Part shown: one piece after another, positions 17,415-26,798 of the stretch | Layout of the letters: every line of letters begins with the position of its first letter | How positions within the stretch are numbered: the first letter of the stretch is position 1 | Assembly (NCBI GenBank): GCA_001898825.1 | Contig: MKVK01000035.1 | Location: forward strand, 1-64,000 | From: Magnetospirillum sp. 64-120 | GTDB lineage: Bacteria > Pseudomonadota > Alphaproteobacteria > Rhodospirillales > Magnetospirillaceae | Length of the DNA: 64,000 nt | Direction: 5' to 3' | Notes under the pieces: model-generated | Told to the model about the DNA's origin: nothing | Database searches by the model: none | What the model saw: the letters and a program-made list of their open reading frames with translations, nothing else | Made by a program: the position numbers and the translations under genes

Positions 17415-18497
17415 ATGTCGGGAAACGGTTTCGGCCACACCTTCCGCTTCACCACTTTCGGCGAATCCCACGGCCCCGCCATCGGTTGCGTGATCGATGG
17501 CGTGCCGCCGCTGCTGAAGCTGTCGGAAGCGGACATCCAGCCCTGGCTGGATCAAAGGAAGCCCGGCCAGAACCGTTTCATGACCCAACGCCAGGAAGCC
17601 GATCAGGTCCGCATCCTGTCGGGCGTGTTCGACGGCGTCACCACCGGAACCTCCATCGGTCTGCTGATCGAGAACACCGACCAGCGGTCCAAGGATTACG
17701 GCGACATCAAGGACACCTATCGTCCCGGTCACGCCGACTGGGTCTATGAGCAGAAATACGGCATCCGCGACTATCGCGGCGGCGGACGGTCCAGCGCGCG
17801 GGAAACCGCCATGCGGGTGGCCGCCGGCGCGGTGGCGCGCCGGGTGCTGGACGCCCTGGCGCCGGGGATCGTCATCCGTGGCGCCCTGGTGCAGATGGGC
17901 CCCAACGCCATCGATCCCGGCCGTTGGGACTGGGACCAGCGTCAGGCCAATCCGTTCTGGTGCCCCGATGCCGAAACCGTGCCGGTGTGGGAAAAGTTCC
18001 TGGACGGCGTGCGCAAAGCCGGTTCCAGCACCGGCGGCGTGGTCGAGGTGGTGGCGTCCGGCGTGCCGGTGGGCCTGGGGGCGCCGGTCTATGACAAGCT
18101 GGACGCCGATCTGGCCAAGGCGATGATGAGCATCAACGCCGTCAAGGGCGTGGAAATCGGCGCTGGTTTCCTGGCGGCTTCGCTGTCGGGCGAAGACAAT
18201 GCCGACGAGATGCGCATGGGGCCTGACGGTCAGGTGCAGTTCCTGTCCAACAATGCCGGCGGCATCCTGGGCGGCATCTCCACCGGCCAGGACATCGTGC
18301 TGCGCATGGCCATCAAGCCGACCAGTTCCATCCTGATCCCCAAGAAAAGCGTCGACCGTCAGGGCAACGAGATCGAGGTGATCACCAAGGGCCGCCACGA
18401 CCCTTGCGTCGCCATCCGCGCCGTGCCGGTGGCCGAAGCCATGATGGCGGTCACCCTGGCCGACCATTTGCTGCGCCACCGGGCGCAATGCGGTTGA
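17415..18497 (+). CDS. aroC: Chorismate synthase
   Basis: A 360-aa FMN-dependent enzyme that converts EPSP to chorismate, the last common step to aromatic amino acids. Signatures are [21 protein letters not shown] at the start, [20 protein letters not shown] and [20 protein letters not shown] in the middle, and [18 protein letters not shown] later. Length is normal. It is transcribed with fabI. Confidence 0.96.
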   Translation: MSGNGFGHTFRFTTFGESHGPAIGCVIDGVPPLLKLSEADIQPWLDQRKPGQNRFMTQRQEADQVRILSGVFDGVTTGTSIGLLIENTDQRSKDYGDIKDTYRPGHADWVYEQKYGIRDYRGGGRSSARETAMRVAAGAVARRVLDALAPGIVIRGALVQMGPNAIDPGRWDWDQRQANPFWCPDAETVPVWEKFLDGVRKAGSSTGGVVEVVASGVPVGLGAPVYDKLDADLAKAMMSINAVKGVEIGAGFLAASLSGEDNADEMRMGPDGQVQFLSNNAGGILGGISTGQDIVLRMAIKPTSSILIPKKSVDRQGNEIEVITKGRHDPCVAIRAVPVAEAMMAVTLADHLLRHRAQCG

Positions 18498-18554
18498 CCG
18501 GACCGTCCCCTCGGCGGATGATCAACCGTTGATGGACATGTCTTCCGGATCGCC

Positions 18555-21500
18555 GTGCAAGAAAACCAGGCCCCCGCGCTAAGCCCTTCCCGCCAGCGCC
18601 GCGTCGTGCGTCCGCTGGTGGCGCTGGCGTTCCTGCTGGTTGTGGTGATGGAGATCCTGCTGGTCTTTCATCTGTGGCGTGGCCATGGGCGCGCCGAAGC
18701 CGACGCCCTGCTGGTGGGGTCCAGTCTTGGCCAGGCGGTGGAACAGCACGTGGCCGGGCAACTGCGCGGAATCGACACCTTGCTGGACGAAGCCGGGGTC
18801 ATCGTCCAGGCCGGCCACCAACATACCCCCAGCGTCGTCGACCACCTGCATGAACGGCTGACCGCCTTTCCGGAACTCAGTTCCTTGGTCCTGGTCACCG
18901 GCACGGGCGGACAAAGCGTCCTGGTGGGGGGGCAATCCTTGCCGCAGGCTTATTTGACCTGGCTGCAGGAAAATTTGCACAGCTCCGGCGCCAGGCTGCT
19001 GGTCGCCCCGCCGCTTCCGGCGGAAGGGCGTAAGCTGTTGGTGGCCCGGCTGTTCAGTTGGGCCGGCCGGCCGGCGGCGTTGGCCACCTTGTTGGACGCG
19101 GATTCCCTGGCGGAATATCTGCAAAGCGTACAGGTGGCCGAAACCCGGCGTTTGTCCGTGGTTCACGATTCCGGGGCGGTGGCCGCCCAGGTTCCCGACC
19201 AAAGCACGGCCTTCGGCTGGCCGGCCGGTGACGCCGCGCAGCCTTTAAGGGTGGTGCTTCCGGTCGAGAATTCGAACCTGTCCGTCCATGTGGACATGGA
19301 CCAGGACCGGGCCTTCGCCATCTGGCGGGTCAACGCCGGCTTGCAATTGGTCCTGCTGATGGCGTTCTGCGTGGTGCTTTACTACTGGGCGCGACGCAAC
19401 GACCGGGCCTGGCGCGATTTGGTGTCCATCCGCGACGGCCTGGAAGAGATGGTCGAACGGCGCGGCGTCGAATTGCAAAAAGCCCGCGAGCAGTTGGAGC
19501 GCCGGGTCCGGCAGGTGAGCGCCGCCAACCGGGAACTGCGCCGCCTGTCCATGGTCACCGCCCATCACCTGCAGGAACCGTTGCGGCCTTTGGTCAGCTA
19601 CAGCCAGATCCTGGCCCGGGTGGTGGGGGCGCGTGACGCGGTGGCCAGCGGCCTTCTTGACCGCCTGATCATGGGCGGCAAGGACATGAAGAACCTGCTG
19701 AAGGGGTTTCAGAAGCGGGTCGCCGACCTGTCCATCGACGCCCCCGCCGAGATGGCCGACCTGCACATGGCGGTTCAGCGGGCCATGGTGGACGCCGGGG
19801 TGGAAATCCCCATCCGTGTGGCTGAACTGCCGGCGGTGGCGGTGGAGCACGTCCCCTGTGCCGAGGTGCTGGTCCAGGTGTTCCGCGCCTTGTCGGGATT
19901 GGGGGCGGCCGAAATCGCCGTCAGCGCCGCGCAACGGCTTCAGGGGTGGGGGGTCAATTTGGTGGCCATCGGTCCCCTGATTCCCGATGCGGAATCCTCG
20001 GTGGCGGTGCGGGTCTGCGTCTCGCTGGCCAGCCTGAACGGGATGCAGCTGTCGTTTTTAGGCCAGGGCTTCGAGTTGGCCCTGGAGACGGCCGAGGTGA
20101 AGGCGGCCGCGCAGGTGGGGACGACGGCGCTGCCGCCCGCCAAGACCGTCCGCCGGGCGCGCATCCAGGCCTTGGGGCTGATTTTCCTGCTGGCGGCGGT
20201 GGTCGCGTGGCAGGTTGACCGGGAACGGGCGGCGGCCATCGCCGCGTCGCAGGTTCTGACCCGCAGCGTCGCCAATTCCATCGACCAGCAGATTTCCGGG
20301 TCCGTGCGCGGCATCGACGGCATCTTGGCCGAAGTGGCCGAGGCTTTTCAGGCCGGCGCCACCAAATCCTTGGCCTTTTCCACCCGGATGGAAGCCGTCC
20401 TGCGGGCTTATCCCGAAATCAACTTCATCGGTATGATCGACGCGCAAGGGGTGCTGGACCCGGCCACGTGGCCGCCCCTGCCGCTTCCCAACCAAGAAAT
20501 CAGGGTCGAGGATCGCAGCTATTTCCAAAAAGCCCGGCGCCAGGGGCACGATGCCATCGTCGTCGGAGATCCCAGCATGGGCCGGCTGACCCATGGCCGG
20601 GCCTGGCATCTGGCGCGCCCCCTGCACAACGCCCGGGGCGACTTCGTCGGCCTGGTGCTGGCCAACGTCAATCCCGACCATTACGCCCGTTTCCTGGACC
20701 GGGTGCTGCTGGACGTGAACGGCGGCACGGCGCTGATCGGCTCCAACGGCTTGATGATCGCCCGCGCCCCGGCCCATGCGCAGAAATTCGGCATGGACAT
20801 TTCCAGTTCGGATCTGTTCACCCAATGGCTTCCGCAATCCCCCAACGGCAGCGCCCATCTGGTGTCAAAGGCCGACGGCAACGACAAGTATCTGGCCTAT
20901 CGGACGCTGTCGCCTTACCCGCTGGTGGTGACGTCGGCGGTGTCGAACAACAAGGCGTTGGGCGATTGGCGGCGGCAGGCCGGGTTCAGCGTCACCGTGG
21001 CGGCGCTGTTGTCGCTGGCGCTGTTCGCCCTGGCTTGGCGTTCCGATCGCGGCATGCGCCGTATCCAGCGTCAGCATGCGGCGTTGAAGGACGAGGTGGA
21101 TCGCCGCATCGAGGGGCTTGAAGCGGCCCGCGCGCAATCCGACGCCCGAGCCGCCAGTCTGGAACGGCTGAACGAGCAGTTGCACGATGTCCTGGCGGTC
21201 ATCACCACCCAGATGGACGTGCCGTTGACGACACTGCGGCGCGACGTCGGGGACTTGCGGGATCGGCTGCGGGATTGCGGCCTTGGCACGGAAGGCGAGG
21301 AATTGGGCTATGTGGCCAGCGCGGTGGGGCGGTTGTCGGCGCTGCTGCGGGACTTCCAGCATTTCGTTTCGGTCATCGGGGCGACGCCCCGCTTGGGGCC
21401 GCTGGACCTGAACGCCTTGGCCCGATTGGTCGCCGACAGCATGGACCGGCGTTTCGGCAGCGGTTTGTTGCTGCTGCGCATCGAGCCCATGCCGGAAATC

Positions 21501-21848
21501 GTCGCCGACGCCACCTTGCTGACCGAATTGCTGGATCAGCTGTTCAGTAACGCCATCGCCTATCGCGGCCGCGACGAGGCGGTGACCGTCAGCCTGCGGC
21601 TGGTGCGACGGAACCAGGATTGGTTGTTGCAGGTTTCCGACGACGGTCCGGGGCTGCCGCCGGGGATGATCCGCCACGACCCCCAGGCCTTCGAGACCGG
21701 TTTCGGGCAAGCGGCCGATTCCACCGGAATCGGCCTGGCCATCTGCCGGGTCATCGCCCAGGCCCATGGCGGCGAGATATGGCTGAACAACGGCGTCGAT
21801 GGCGGTGCCGAGGTCAACGTGTCGCTGTCCGGCCGGCCAGGAATTTAG
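18555..21848 (+). CDS. Tandem double-unit membrane sensor histidine kinase
   Basis: A 1097-aa protein built of two similar halves. Each half has TM, a Cache-like extracellular sensor, TM, a coiled coil and a kinase-like part. Half 1 (TM about 20-40 and 262-278) has the H-box MVTAHHLQEPLRPL with His337, but its ATPase region (about 400-515) lacks N and G boxes. Half 2 (TM about 536-552 and about 815) has LHDVLAVITTQMDVPL, without the usual phospho-His, yet a complete ATPase: LLDQLFSNAIAYR, SDDGPGLPP, TGIGLAICRVIAQAHGGEIW. Phosphotransfer between halves is my inference. GTG start. No response regulator is adjacent. Confidence 0.85.
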   Translation: MQENQAPALSPSRQRRVVRPLVALAFLLVVVMEILLVFHLWRGHGRAEADALLVGSSLGQAVEQHVAGQLRGIDTLLDEAGVIVQAGHQHTPSVVDHLHERLTAFPELSSLVLVTGTGGQSVLVGGQSLPQAYLTWLQENLHSSGARLLVAPPLPAEGRKLLVARLFSWAGRPAALATLLDADSLAEYLQSVQVAETRRLSVVHDSGAVAAQVPDQSTAFGWPAGDAAQPLRVVLPVENSNLSVHVDMDQDRAFAIWRVNAGLQLVLLMAFCVVLYYWARRNDRAWRDLVSIRDGLEEMVERRGVELQKAREQLERRVRQVSAANRELRRLSMVTAHHLQEPLRPLVSYSQILARVVGARDAVASGLLDRLIMGGKDMKNLLKGFQKRVADLSIDAPAEMADLHMAVQRAMVDAGVEIPIRVAELPAVAVEHVPCAEVLVQVFRALSGLGAAEIAVSAAQRLQGWGVNLVAIGPLIPDAESSVAVRVCVSLASLNGMQLSFLGQGFELALETAEVKAAAQVGTTALPPAKTVRRARIQALGLIFLLAAVVAWQVDRERAAAIAASQVLTRSVANSIDQQISGSVRGIDGILAEVAEAFQAGATKSLAFSTRMEAVLRAYPEINFIGMIDAQGVLDPATWPPLPLPNQEIRVEDRSYFQKARRQGHDAIVVGDPSMGRLTHGRAWHLARPLHNARGDFVGLVLANVNPDHYARFLDRVLLDVNGGTALIGSNGLMIARAPAHAQKFGMDISSSDLFTQWLPQSPNGSAHLVSKADGNDKYLAYRTLSPYPLVVTSAVSNNKALGDWRRQAGFSVTVAALLSLALFALAWRSDRGMRRIQRQHAALKDEVDRRIEGLEAARAQSDARAASLERLNEQLHDVLAVITTQMDVPLTTLRRDVGDLRDRLRDCGLGTEGEELGYVASAVGRLSALLRDFQHFVSVIGATPRLGPLDLNALARLVADSMDRRFGSGLLLLRIEPMPEIVADATLLTELLDQLFSNAIAYRGRDEAVTVSLRLVRRNQDWLLQVSDDGPGLPPGMIRHDPQAFETGFGQAADSTGIGLAICRVIAQAHGGEIWLNNGVDGGAEVNVSLSGRPGI

Positions 21849-22321
21849 TTCTTGTCGATCCGGGCATAGGTCCGGCCGTCCCAGTACAGGAACTGGGTGC
21901 CGGTATCCAAGGTGCGCCAGCCCTGGCGGATTTCGTCGGTGGCGAACAAGGTGTCCTCGTCGCCCCAGGACCAGCCGATGGCCCGCCAACCCTTGTCGGT
22001 CCAGCTGGCGACCACCAGGGGAAAGCCTTGTTCGGCTTCCCATCCGGCCTTGGTCAGCATCACCACCAATTCAGAACGGTTGTCGCCGTCCAGGTCGAAG
22101 CGGCCGAAGCGCAGGGATTCGCGGCCGAAGGAATCCGAACCCTGGGTTTCGAAATAAGGCTTCCAGTGGGTTTTGACCAGCGCGACCACGTCGTCCTGTC
22201 CCTGGGCGGGCAGGGGCAGCATGGCGATTTGCCCCACGGGCACGGGAGCCGGCGCCTGCGCCGAGGCGGCAAGCGGGGTCAAAAACAAGGTCAGGGCGAC
22301 AAGGGCATGTGCGTGGCGCAT
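21845..22321 (-). CDS. Secreted hypothetical protein
   Basis: A 158-aa protein with a signal peptide (ALVALTLFLTPLAASAQA). The mature part has FGRFDLDGDNRSELVVML, an acidic loop typical of Ca-binding FG-GAP/VCBS-like repeats, then alternating hydrophobic/aromatic strands (WKPYFETQG, WRAIGWSWGDED, FLYWDGRTYARI). It probably acts in the periplasm. It converges with the sensor kinase gene, overlapping its last 4 nt. Family not recognised. Confidence 0.65.
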   Translation of the reverse strand: MRHAHALVALTLFLTPLAASAQAPAPVPVGQIAMLPLPAQGQDDVVALVKTHWKPYFETQGSDSFGRESLRFGRFDLDGDNRSELVVMLTKAGWEAEQGFPLVVASWTDKGWRAIGWSWGDEDTLFATDEIRQGWRTLDTGTQFLYWDGRTYARIDKN

Positions 22322-22431
22322 GATCGACGCCGAAGATAGGAACGGCGGCGGCGGGCGTCAACGTGTCAAATTGTTCCGGGGCAAGCATGTGTGCTATGCT
22401 TGGTCCGGGCGCTTAATACGGGATCAGAACG

Positions 22432-23250
22432 ATGCCGGTCGATCAGATCAACTTGACCGCCACGGCGCGGGCTTCTTTGACCACCCAGCAAAGTTTGGCC
22501 GCCAGCACGGCGAAGCATTCGCAGAACCTGTCCACCGGGAAAAAGGTCAGCCGCGTCACCGACGACGCGGTGGCGTTTTACGCCGCCCGCGCCCTGACCG
22601 AACGGTCGTCCGATCTGGGGGGCGTCAAGGATTCGGTGGGCCAGGGGATTTCCACCATCAACGCGGCACAGGTCGGCGCCGACAGCGTCAACACCCTGGT
22701 CGGTCAGCTGAAAGGTCTGGCCACCGCGGCTTTGTCCACTACCGACGCCACCGAGAGGGCATCCCTGGCCAGCCAGTACAATCAGACCCTGGGGCAAGTG
22801 GATTCCCTGGTCCAGGACGCCAGCTATGGCGGGATCAACCTGCTGTCGTCGTCTTCGTCGTCGCTGACCGTGTCGTTGGGCAAATCCAGCGGTGATTCCC
22901 TGACCGTTTCGCCCCAGGACCTCGGCTCGTCGTCGTTGGGCTTGTCGGCGGTGGCCGCCGATGGCAGCGGTTTTTCGACCGGCACCCTGGCGGCCCTGGA
23001 CAGCGCCACCCAGACCGTCAATTCCGCCCAGGCCAATTTGGGGGCCAGTGTCAGCGCTCTGACCATCCGCGCCGAAGCGGCCCAAAATCAGGCCAACATC
23101 GCCACGGAAGGGGCGGCCAAGCTGACCGAGGCCAATCTGAACGAGGAAGGCGCCTCGTTGCTGGCGGCGCGGACCCGCAGCCAGTTGGCCCGTGTCGGCC
23201 AAAGCGTCTCGCAGCAACAGCAATCGGCCCTGTTGACCCTGTTCAAATGA
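22432..23250 (+). CDS. Flagellin
   Basis: A 272-aa flagellar filament protein, short as in many alphaproteobacteria. The N-terminal D0/D1 helix includes SLAASTAKHSQNLSTGKKV and DDAVAFYAARALTERSSDL; the C-terminal helix includes LGASVSALTIRAEAAQNQAN and ends in LLTLFK. The variable middle is small and Ser-rich. The stop overlaps flaF (ATGA), the usual partner. Confidence 0.92.
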   Translation: MPVDQINLTATARASLTTQQSLAASTAKHSQNLSTGKKVSRVTDDAVAFYAARALTERSSDLGGVKDSVGQGISTINAAQVGADSVNTLVGQLKGLATAALSTTDATERASLASQYNQTLGQVDSLVQDASYGGINLLSSSSSSLTVSLGKSSGDSLTVSPQDLGSSSLGLSAVAADGSGFSTGTLAALDSATQTVNSAQANLGASVSALTIRAEAAQNQANIATEGAAKLTEANLNEEGASLLAARTRSQLARVGQSVSQQQQSALLTLFK

Positions 23251-23612
23251 TCCGAAAGCCCCCCGATCCTTATGGCGCCTATGGCATGGCGCAAGGATCG
23301 GCCTTGTCGTTGCGTCAGGCCGATTCCTTGGCCTTTACCCGCGCCGCCAATCTTTTGGAGCAAGCCGCCCGCGATGGTGACCGCGTCCAGCGCGAGGCGG
23401 CACTGAAACGCAATCAACTGCTTTGGACCCAGGTCCAGCGCCTGCTGGCCCCTGACAGCCACCCCATGCCGGTCAAGCTGCGTGCCGACATGCTGAGCCT
23501 GTCGGCTTTCGTCGACCGACAGACATTGACGGCCCTGGTCAGCGGAGACCCGGCCGATATCCGGCCCTTGGTGGACATCGACCGGCAGGTGGCGGCGGGG
23601 CTGATGGAATAG
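23247..23612 (+). CDS. flaF: Flagellar biosynthesis regulator FlaF
   Basis: A 121-aa cytoplasmic protein of the FlaF family, which helps flagellin synthesis or export in alphaproteobacteria. It shows AREAALKRNQLLWT-like spacing (REAALKRNQLLWTQVQRLL), PVKLRADMLSLSAFVDRQT and the PADIRPLVDIDRQVAAGL end. It is translationally coupled to flagellin. Confidence 0.88.
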   Translation: MIRKPPDPYGAYGMAQGSALSLRQADSLAFTRAANLLEQAARDGDRVQREAALKRNQLLWTQVQRLLAPDSHPMPVKLRADMLSLSAFVDRQTLTALVSGDPADIRPLVDIDRQVAAGLME

Positions 23613-23695
23613 GGGGGATATATTTTTTCGCCGAAAATCACACTTAAATCAGTGTTTATTATAAAATAAAAAACGTTATATGCGGTAAAATAGTG

Positions 23696-23725
23696 TTGAA
23701 ATTGGCTTCGGCGGTGCGATATAGA
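23696..23725 (+). promoter_or_regulatory. Sigma70-like promoter for the rhodanese gene
   Basis: TTGAAA (23696-23701), 18-bp spacer, TATAGA (23720-23725), about 33 bp before the start codon, in an unusually AT-rich stretch (23620-23700) that may act as an UP-type element. Confidence 0.6.
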
Positions 23726-23757
23726 GTCACACAGATGTAAAACATGCGAGCGCTAAA

Positions 23758-24093
23758 ATGAGCCTGCTGAACTCCGCCCTGATCGAACTGGACCCCGAAA
23801 CCGTCAACACCCTTGTGGCCAGCGGCGAAGCCGTGTTGGTGGACGTGCGCGAGGACGAGGAATACGCCGAGGAACACATCGCCGGTTCGCTGCTTTACCC
23901 CATGAGCGATTTCGAAGTGGACAAGTGGCCCAGCTTCCCGGGCAAGAAGGTGATCATCTCGTGCCTGGGCGGCGTGCGTTCGGCGGCCATCGGCAACAAG
24001 CTGATCGGCGCCGGCCATGGTTGGGTCAGCCACATGAAGGGCGGCTTGAACGCCTGGAAGGATGCCGGCCTGCCCACCATCGTGCAGGAATGA
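23758..24093 (+). CDS. Single-domain rhodanese-like sulfurtransferase
   Basis: A 111-aa protein with the full rhodanese fold: VLVDVREDEEYAEEHIAGSLLYPMS, then the active loop ISCLGGVRSAAIGNKL with the catalytic Cys, and the end MKGGLNAWKDAGLP. Such proteins carry persulfide sulfur to acceptors; the partner is unknown. Confidence 0.9.
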   Translation: MSLLNSALIELDPETVNTLVASGEAVLVDVREDEEYAEEHIAGSLLYPMSDFEVDKWPSFPGKKVIISCLGGVRSAAIGNKLIGAGHGWVSHMKGGLNAWKDAGLPTIVQE

Positions 24094-24168
24094 TCCCCGC
24101 TTCACCTTGACCGGGGCGGGGGTGGCGCTTACACAAGGGGTGCCCCCATTCCTGCAAAGGTGGTTGTG

Positions 24169-25935
24169 ATGCGTCGCCTGGGCCGTTTTTTCCTTGTCAC
24201 CTTGGCCGGCATCGGCCTGTTCGTGGTTTTGGCCGTCGGCGGCGGTATCTGGGCCTATTCGGCCATGGGCGACAAGATCGAGCCGCGCCTGCCCAGTTCC
24301 ATGGTGTTGAGTCTGGACCTGGAAGCGCGGTTCCGCGAAGCCCCCTCTTCCGATCCTTTCGCCGCGTTTTCCGGTAAACGCGCCTATGTCACCCGCCAAG
24401 TGGTGGCCGCCATCGACGCTGCTTCCGCCGATCCCAAGGTCAAGGGGCTGTTCGCCACCGTCGGCGGCGGCATGACGCTGGCCACCGCACAGGAACTGCG
24501 CGACGCCGTCAGCCGTTTCAAGGCCAGCGGCAAGCCGGCGGTGGCTTTCGCCGAAACCATGGGCGAGGGCGGCAACGGCACGGTGGATTACTACCTGTCC
24601 ACCGCCTTCTCGCAAATCTGGCTGCAGCCTTCGGGCGAATTGGGGCTGGTGGGTTTTTCCGCCGAAACCCCCTTCGTCAAGGGCGCGCTGGACATGCTGG
24701 GCATCCGGCCGCAGATGGCCGGGCGCAAGGAATACAAATCCGCCATCGAGACCTTCACCGAGACCGCCTACACGGCGCCGCATCGCGAATCCATGGAGGC
24801 GCTGCTGGAATCGTGGGCCGGCCAAGCCGTCGCCGGTATCGCCCAGGGCCGGCATATGGGCGAGGACAAGGCCAAGGCCCTGTTCGGCAAGGGGCCGTTC
24901 CTGGCCGCCGAAGCGTTGTCCGCCGGTCTGGTCGACCATCTGGGCTATCGCGATCAGGCGCTGCAGGCGGCGGGCGGCAGCGGCAAGAAGGGCGAATTGG
25001 TGGACGTGGCCGCCTATGGCGCCCATTTGCCCCGGGGCGAGGGCACCAAGGTGGCGGTGATCACCGGGTCGGGGGCGATCATGCGCGGTGGCGACGACAA
25101 CGGCTTTGGCGACGACGACAATTTTGCCGCCGCCGTGGTCGCCCAGGCCTTCCGCGACGCCATCGACGACCCCAAGGTCAAGGCCATCCTGTTCCGGGTC
25201 AATTCTCCCGGCGGGTCCTATGTGGCGTCGGACACCATCTGGCACGAAGTGGGCCGGGCGCGGGCCGCCGGCAAGAAAGTGGTGGTGTCCATGGCCGGCA
25301 TGGCGGCTTCGGGCGGTTATTTCGTGTCCATGGGGGCGGATCGGGTGGTGGCGCAGCCGGCCACCATCACCGGTTCCATCGGGGTGTTTTCCGGCAAGAT
25401 GGTGCTGGCCGACCTGTGGCCCAAGCTGGGAATCACCTGGGACGGGGCCAAGCGCGGCGACAACGCCGACATGATGAGCGCCAACAAGGCGTTCTCGCCC
25501 CAGGAATGGGACCGCCTGAATCGCCAGCTTGACGCCATCTACGCCGATTTCACCACCAAGGCGGCCAAGGGCCGCGACATGGCCCCCGAGCGGTTGGAAG
25601 AACTGGCCAAGGGCCGTATCTGGACCGGCGCCGACGCCCAGGCCCGTGGACTGGTGGACGCCCTGGGCGGCTGGGACGTGGCCCAGGCGCAGCTGCGCGA
25701 CCTGCTGAAGCTGGCCCCCGATGCCGCTCTGGACCTGGAATCCTATCCCAAGCCGCTGCCGCCGTGGCGCAAGTTGGCCAAGATGTTGGGCGGTTCGGGC
25801 GGTGGCCTGACCGAGGACGAAGGGGTGCGCACCTTGCTGCGGGCGGCCAAGGTGATGGCGCCGCTGACCCGCCAGATGGAAGCCGTTTCGCCCCAGGCCG
25901 GGGAATTGCGCCTGCCGCCGGGAAGCGCACCATGA
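24169..25935 (+). CDS. sppA: Signal peptide peptidase SppA, 67-kDa type
   Basis: A 588-aa membrane-anchored serine protease that degrades cleaved signal peptides. One N-terminal helix (FFLVTLAGIGLFVVLAVGGG) is followed by two related halves. The catalytic Lys is in GRKEYKSAIETFTE in the first half and the nucleophile Ser is in GMAASGGYFVSMGAD in the second half. The length matches the double-domain form of E. coli. ATG 24169 is used with AAAGGTGG upstream; GTG 24160 is possible. It overlaps the next gene by ATGA. Confidence 0.92.
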   Translation: MRRLGRFFLVTLAGIGLFVVLAVGGGIWAYSAMGDKIEPRLPSSMVLSLDLEARFREAPSSDPFAAFSGKRAYVTRQVVAAIDAASADPKVKGLFATVGGGMTLATAQELRDAVSRFKASGKPAVAFAETMGEGGNGTVDYYLSTAFSQIWLQPSGELGLVGFSAETPFVKGALDMLGIRPQMAGRKEYKSAIETFTETAYTAPHRESMEALLESWAGQAVAGIAQGRHMGEDKAKALFGKGPFLAAEALSAGLVDHLGYRDQALQAAGGSGKKGELVDVAAYGAHLPRGEGTKVAVITGSGAIMRGGDDNGFGDDDNFAAAVVAQAFRDAIDDPKVKAILFRVNSPGGSYVASDTIWHEVGRARAAGKKVVVSMAGMAASGGYFVSMGADRVVAQPATITGSIGVFSGKMVLADLWPKLGITWDGAKRGDNADMMSANKAFSPQEWDRLNRQLDAIYADFTTKAAKGRDMAPERLEELAKGRIWTGADAQARGLVDALGGWDVAQAQLRDLLKLAPDAALDLESYPKPLPPWRKLAKMLGGSGGGLTEDEGVRTLLRAAKVMAPLTRQMEAVSPQAGELRLPPGSAP

Positions 25936-26675
25936 GCGACGCCGCGCCCAAGACCGTGGTGATCACCGGCGCCAGCCGGGGCATCGGCCATTCCATCGCC
26001 CGGCGTTTCCTGGCCGAAGGCTGGCGCATCATCACCTGTGCGCGGGCCGAAGCGCCGCCCGAGTGCAAGCGCGACAAGAACTGGGTGCACCACGTCCCCA
26101 CCGATCTGGCCGACCCGGCCAGCACCCAGGCTTTCGTGGTGGAAGCCAACCGCTTTTTGGACGGCGCGCCGTTGCATGCGCTGGTCAACAATGCCGGCAT
26201 TTCGCCCAAGACGCCGTACAAGGAACGGCTGGGGGTTCTGAACGGTCCCATCGACGGCTGGAAAGAAGTGTTCGAGCTGAATTTCTTCGCGCCCTTGCGT
26301 CTGGCCCGCGGTTTCGCCAGCGCGCTGCACAAGGGCAAGGGGGCGGTGGTCAACATCACCTCCATCGCCGGCCATTACGTCCATCCCTTCGCCGGTTCGG
26401 CCTATTCCACCTCAAAGGCGGCATTGTCTGGCCTGACCCGCGAAATGGCCGCCGAACTGGCGCAATTGGGGGTGCGCGTCAACGCGGTGGCGCCGGGCGA
26501 GATCAGCACGGCGATGATTTCGGCGGAATACGAAGCCTTGGTGCCGCGTATCCCCCTGGACCGCATGGGCAGCCCGGAAGACGTGGCCGGCACGGTGTTC
26601 CGGCTGTGCGGCGACGATTTCGCCTATGTCACCGGCTCGGAAATTTTCGTCACCGGCGGGCAGCATCTTTATTGA
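25932..26675 (+). CDS. Short-chain dehydrogenase/reductase
   Basis: A 247-aa NAD(P)-dependent oxidoreductase with a Rossmann fold: VVITGASRGIGHSIARRFL, ALVNNAGISPKTPY, SSer-containing ITSIAGHYVHPFAGSAYSTS and the catalytic pair in YSTSKAAL. NAVAPGEISTAM and a final TGGQHLY fit the FabG-like subgroup. The substrate is unknown. It is coupled to sppA by a 4-nt overlap, though a shared pathway is not obvious. Confidence 0.85.
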   Translation: MSDAAPKTVVITGASRGIGHSIARRFLAEGWRIITCARAEAPPECKRDKNWVHHVPTDLADPASTQAFVVEANRFLDGAPLHALVNNAGISPKTPYKERLGVLNGPIDGWKEVFELNFFAPLRLARGFASALHKGKGAVVNITSIAGHYVHPFAGSAYSTSKAALSGLTREMAAELAQLGVRVNAVAPGEISTAMISAEYEALVPRIPLDRMGSPEDVAGTVFRLCGDDFAYVTGSEIFVTGGQHLY

Positions 26676-26798
26676 TTTCGGGGAAAAGTCCCTCGGCTGC
26701 GCCTCGGTGTACTTTGCCCCGGGATGAGGATGCAACCTCGTGCTCAAGCAAGCTTTCCGCGCGAGGTTCGGTTGGTTCCCATGGGCGAAACTCGCCCG

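Noticed and set aside
22380-22431. Sigma54 promoter before flagellin
   Set aside because: I looked for TGGCAC-N5-TTGC and found no acceptable match.
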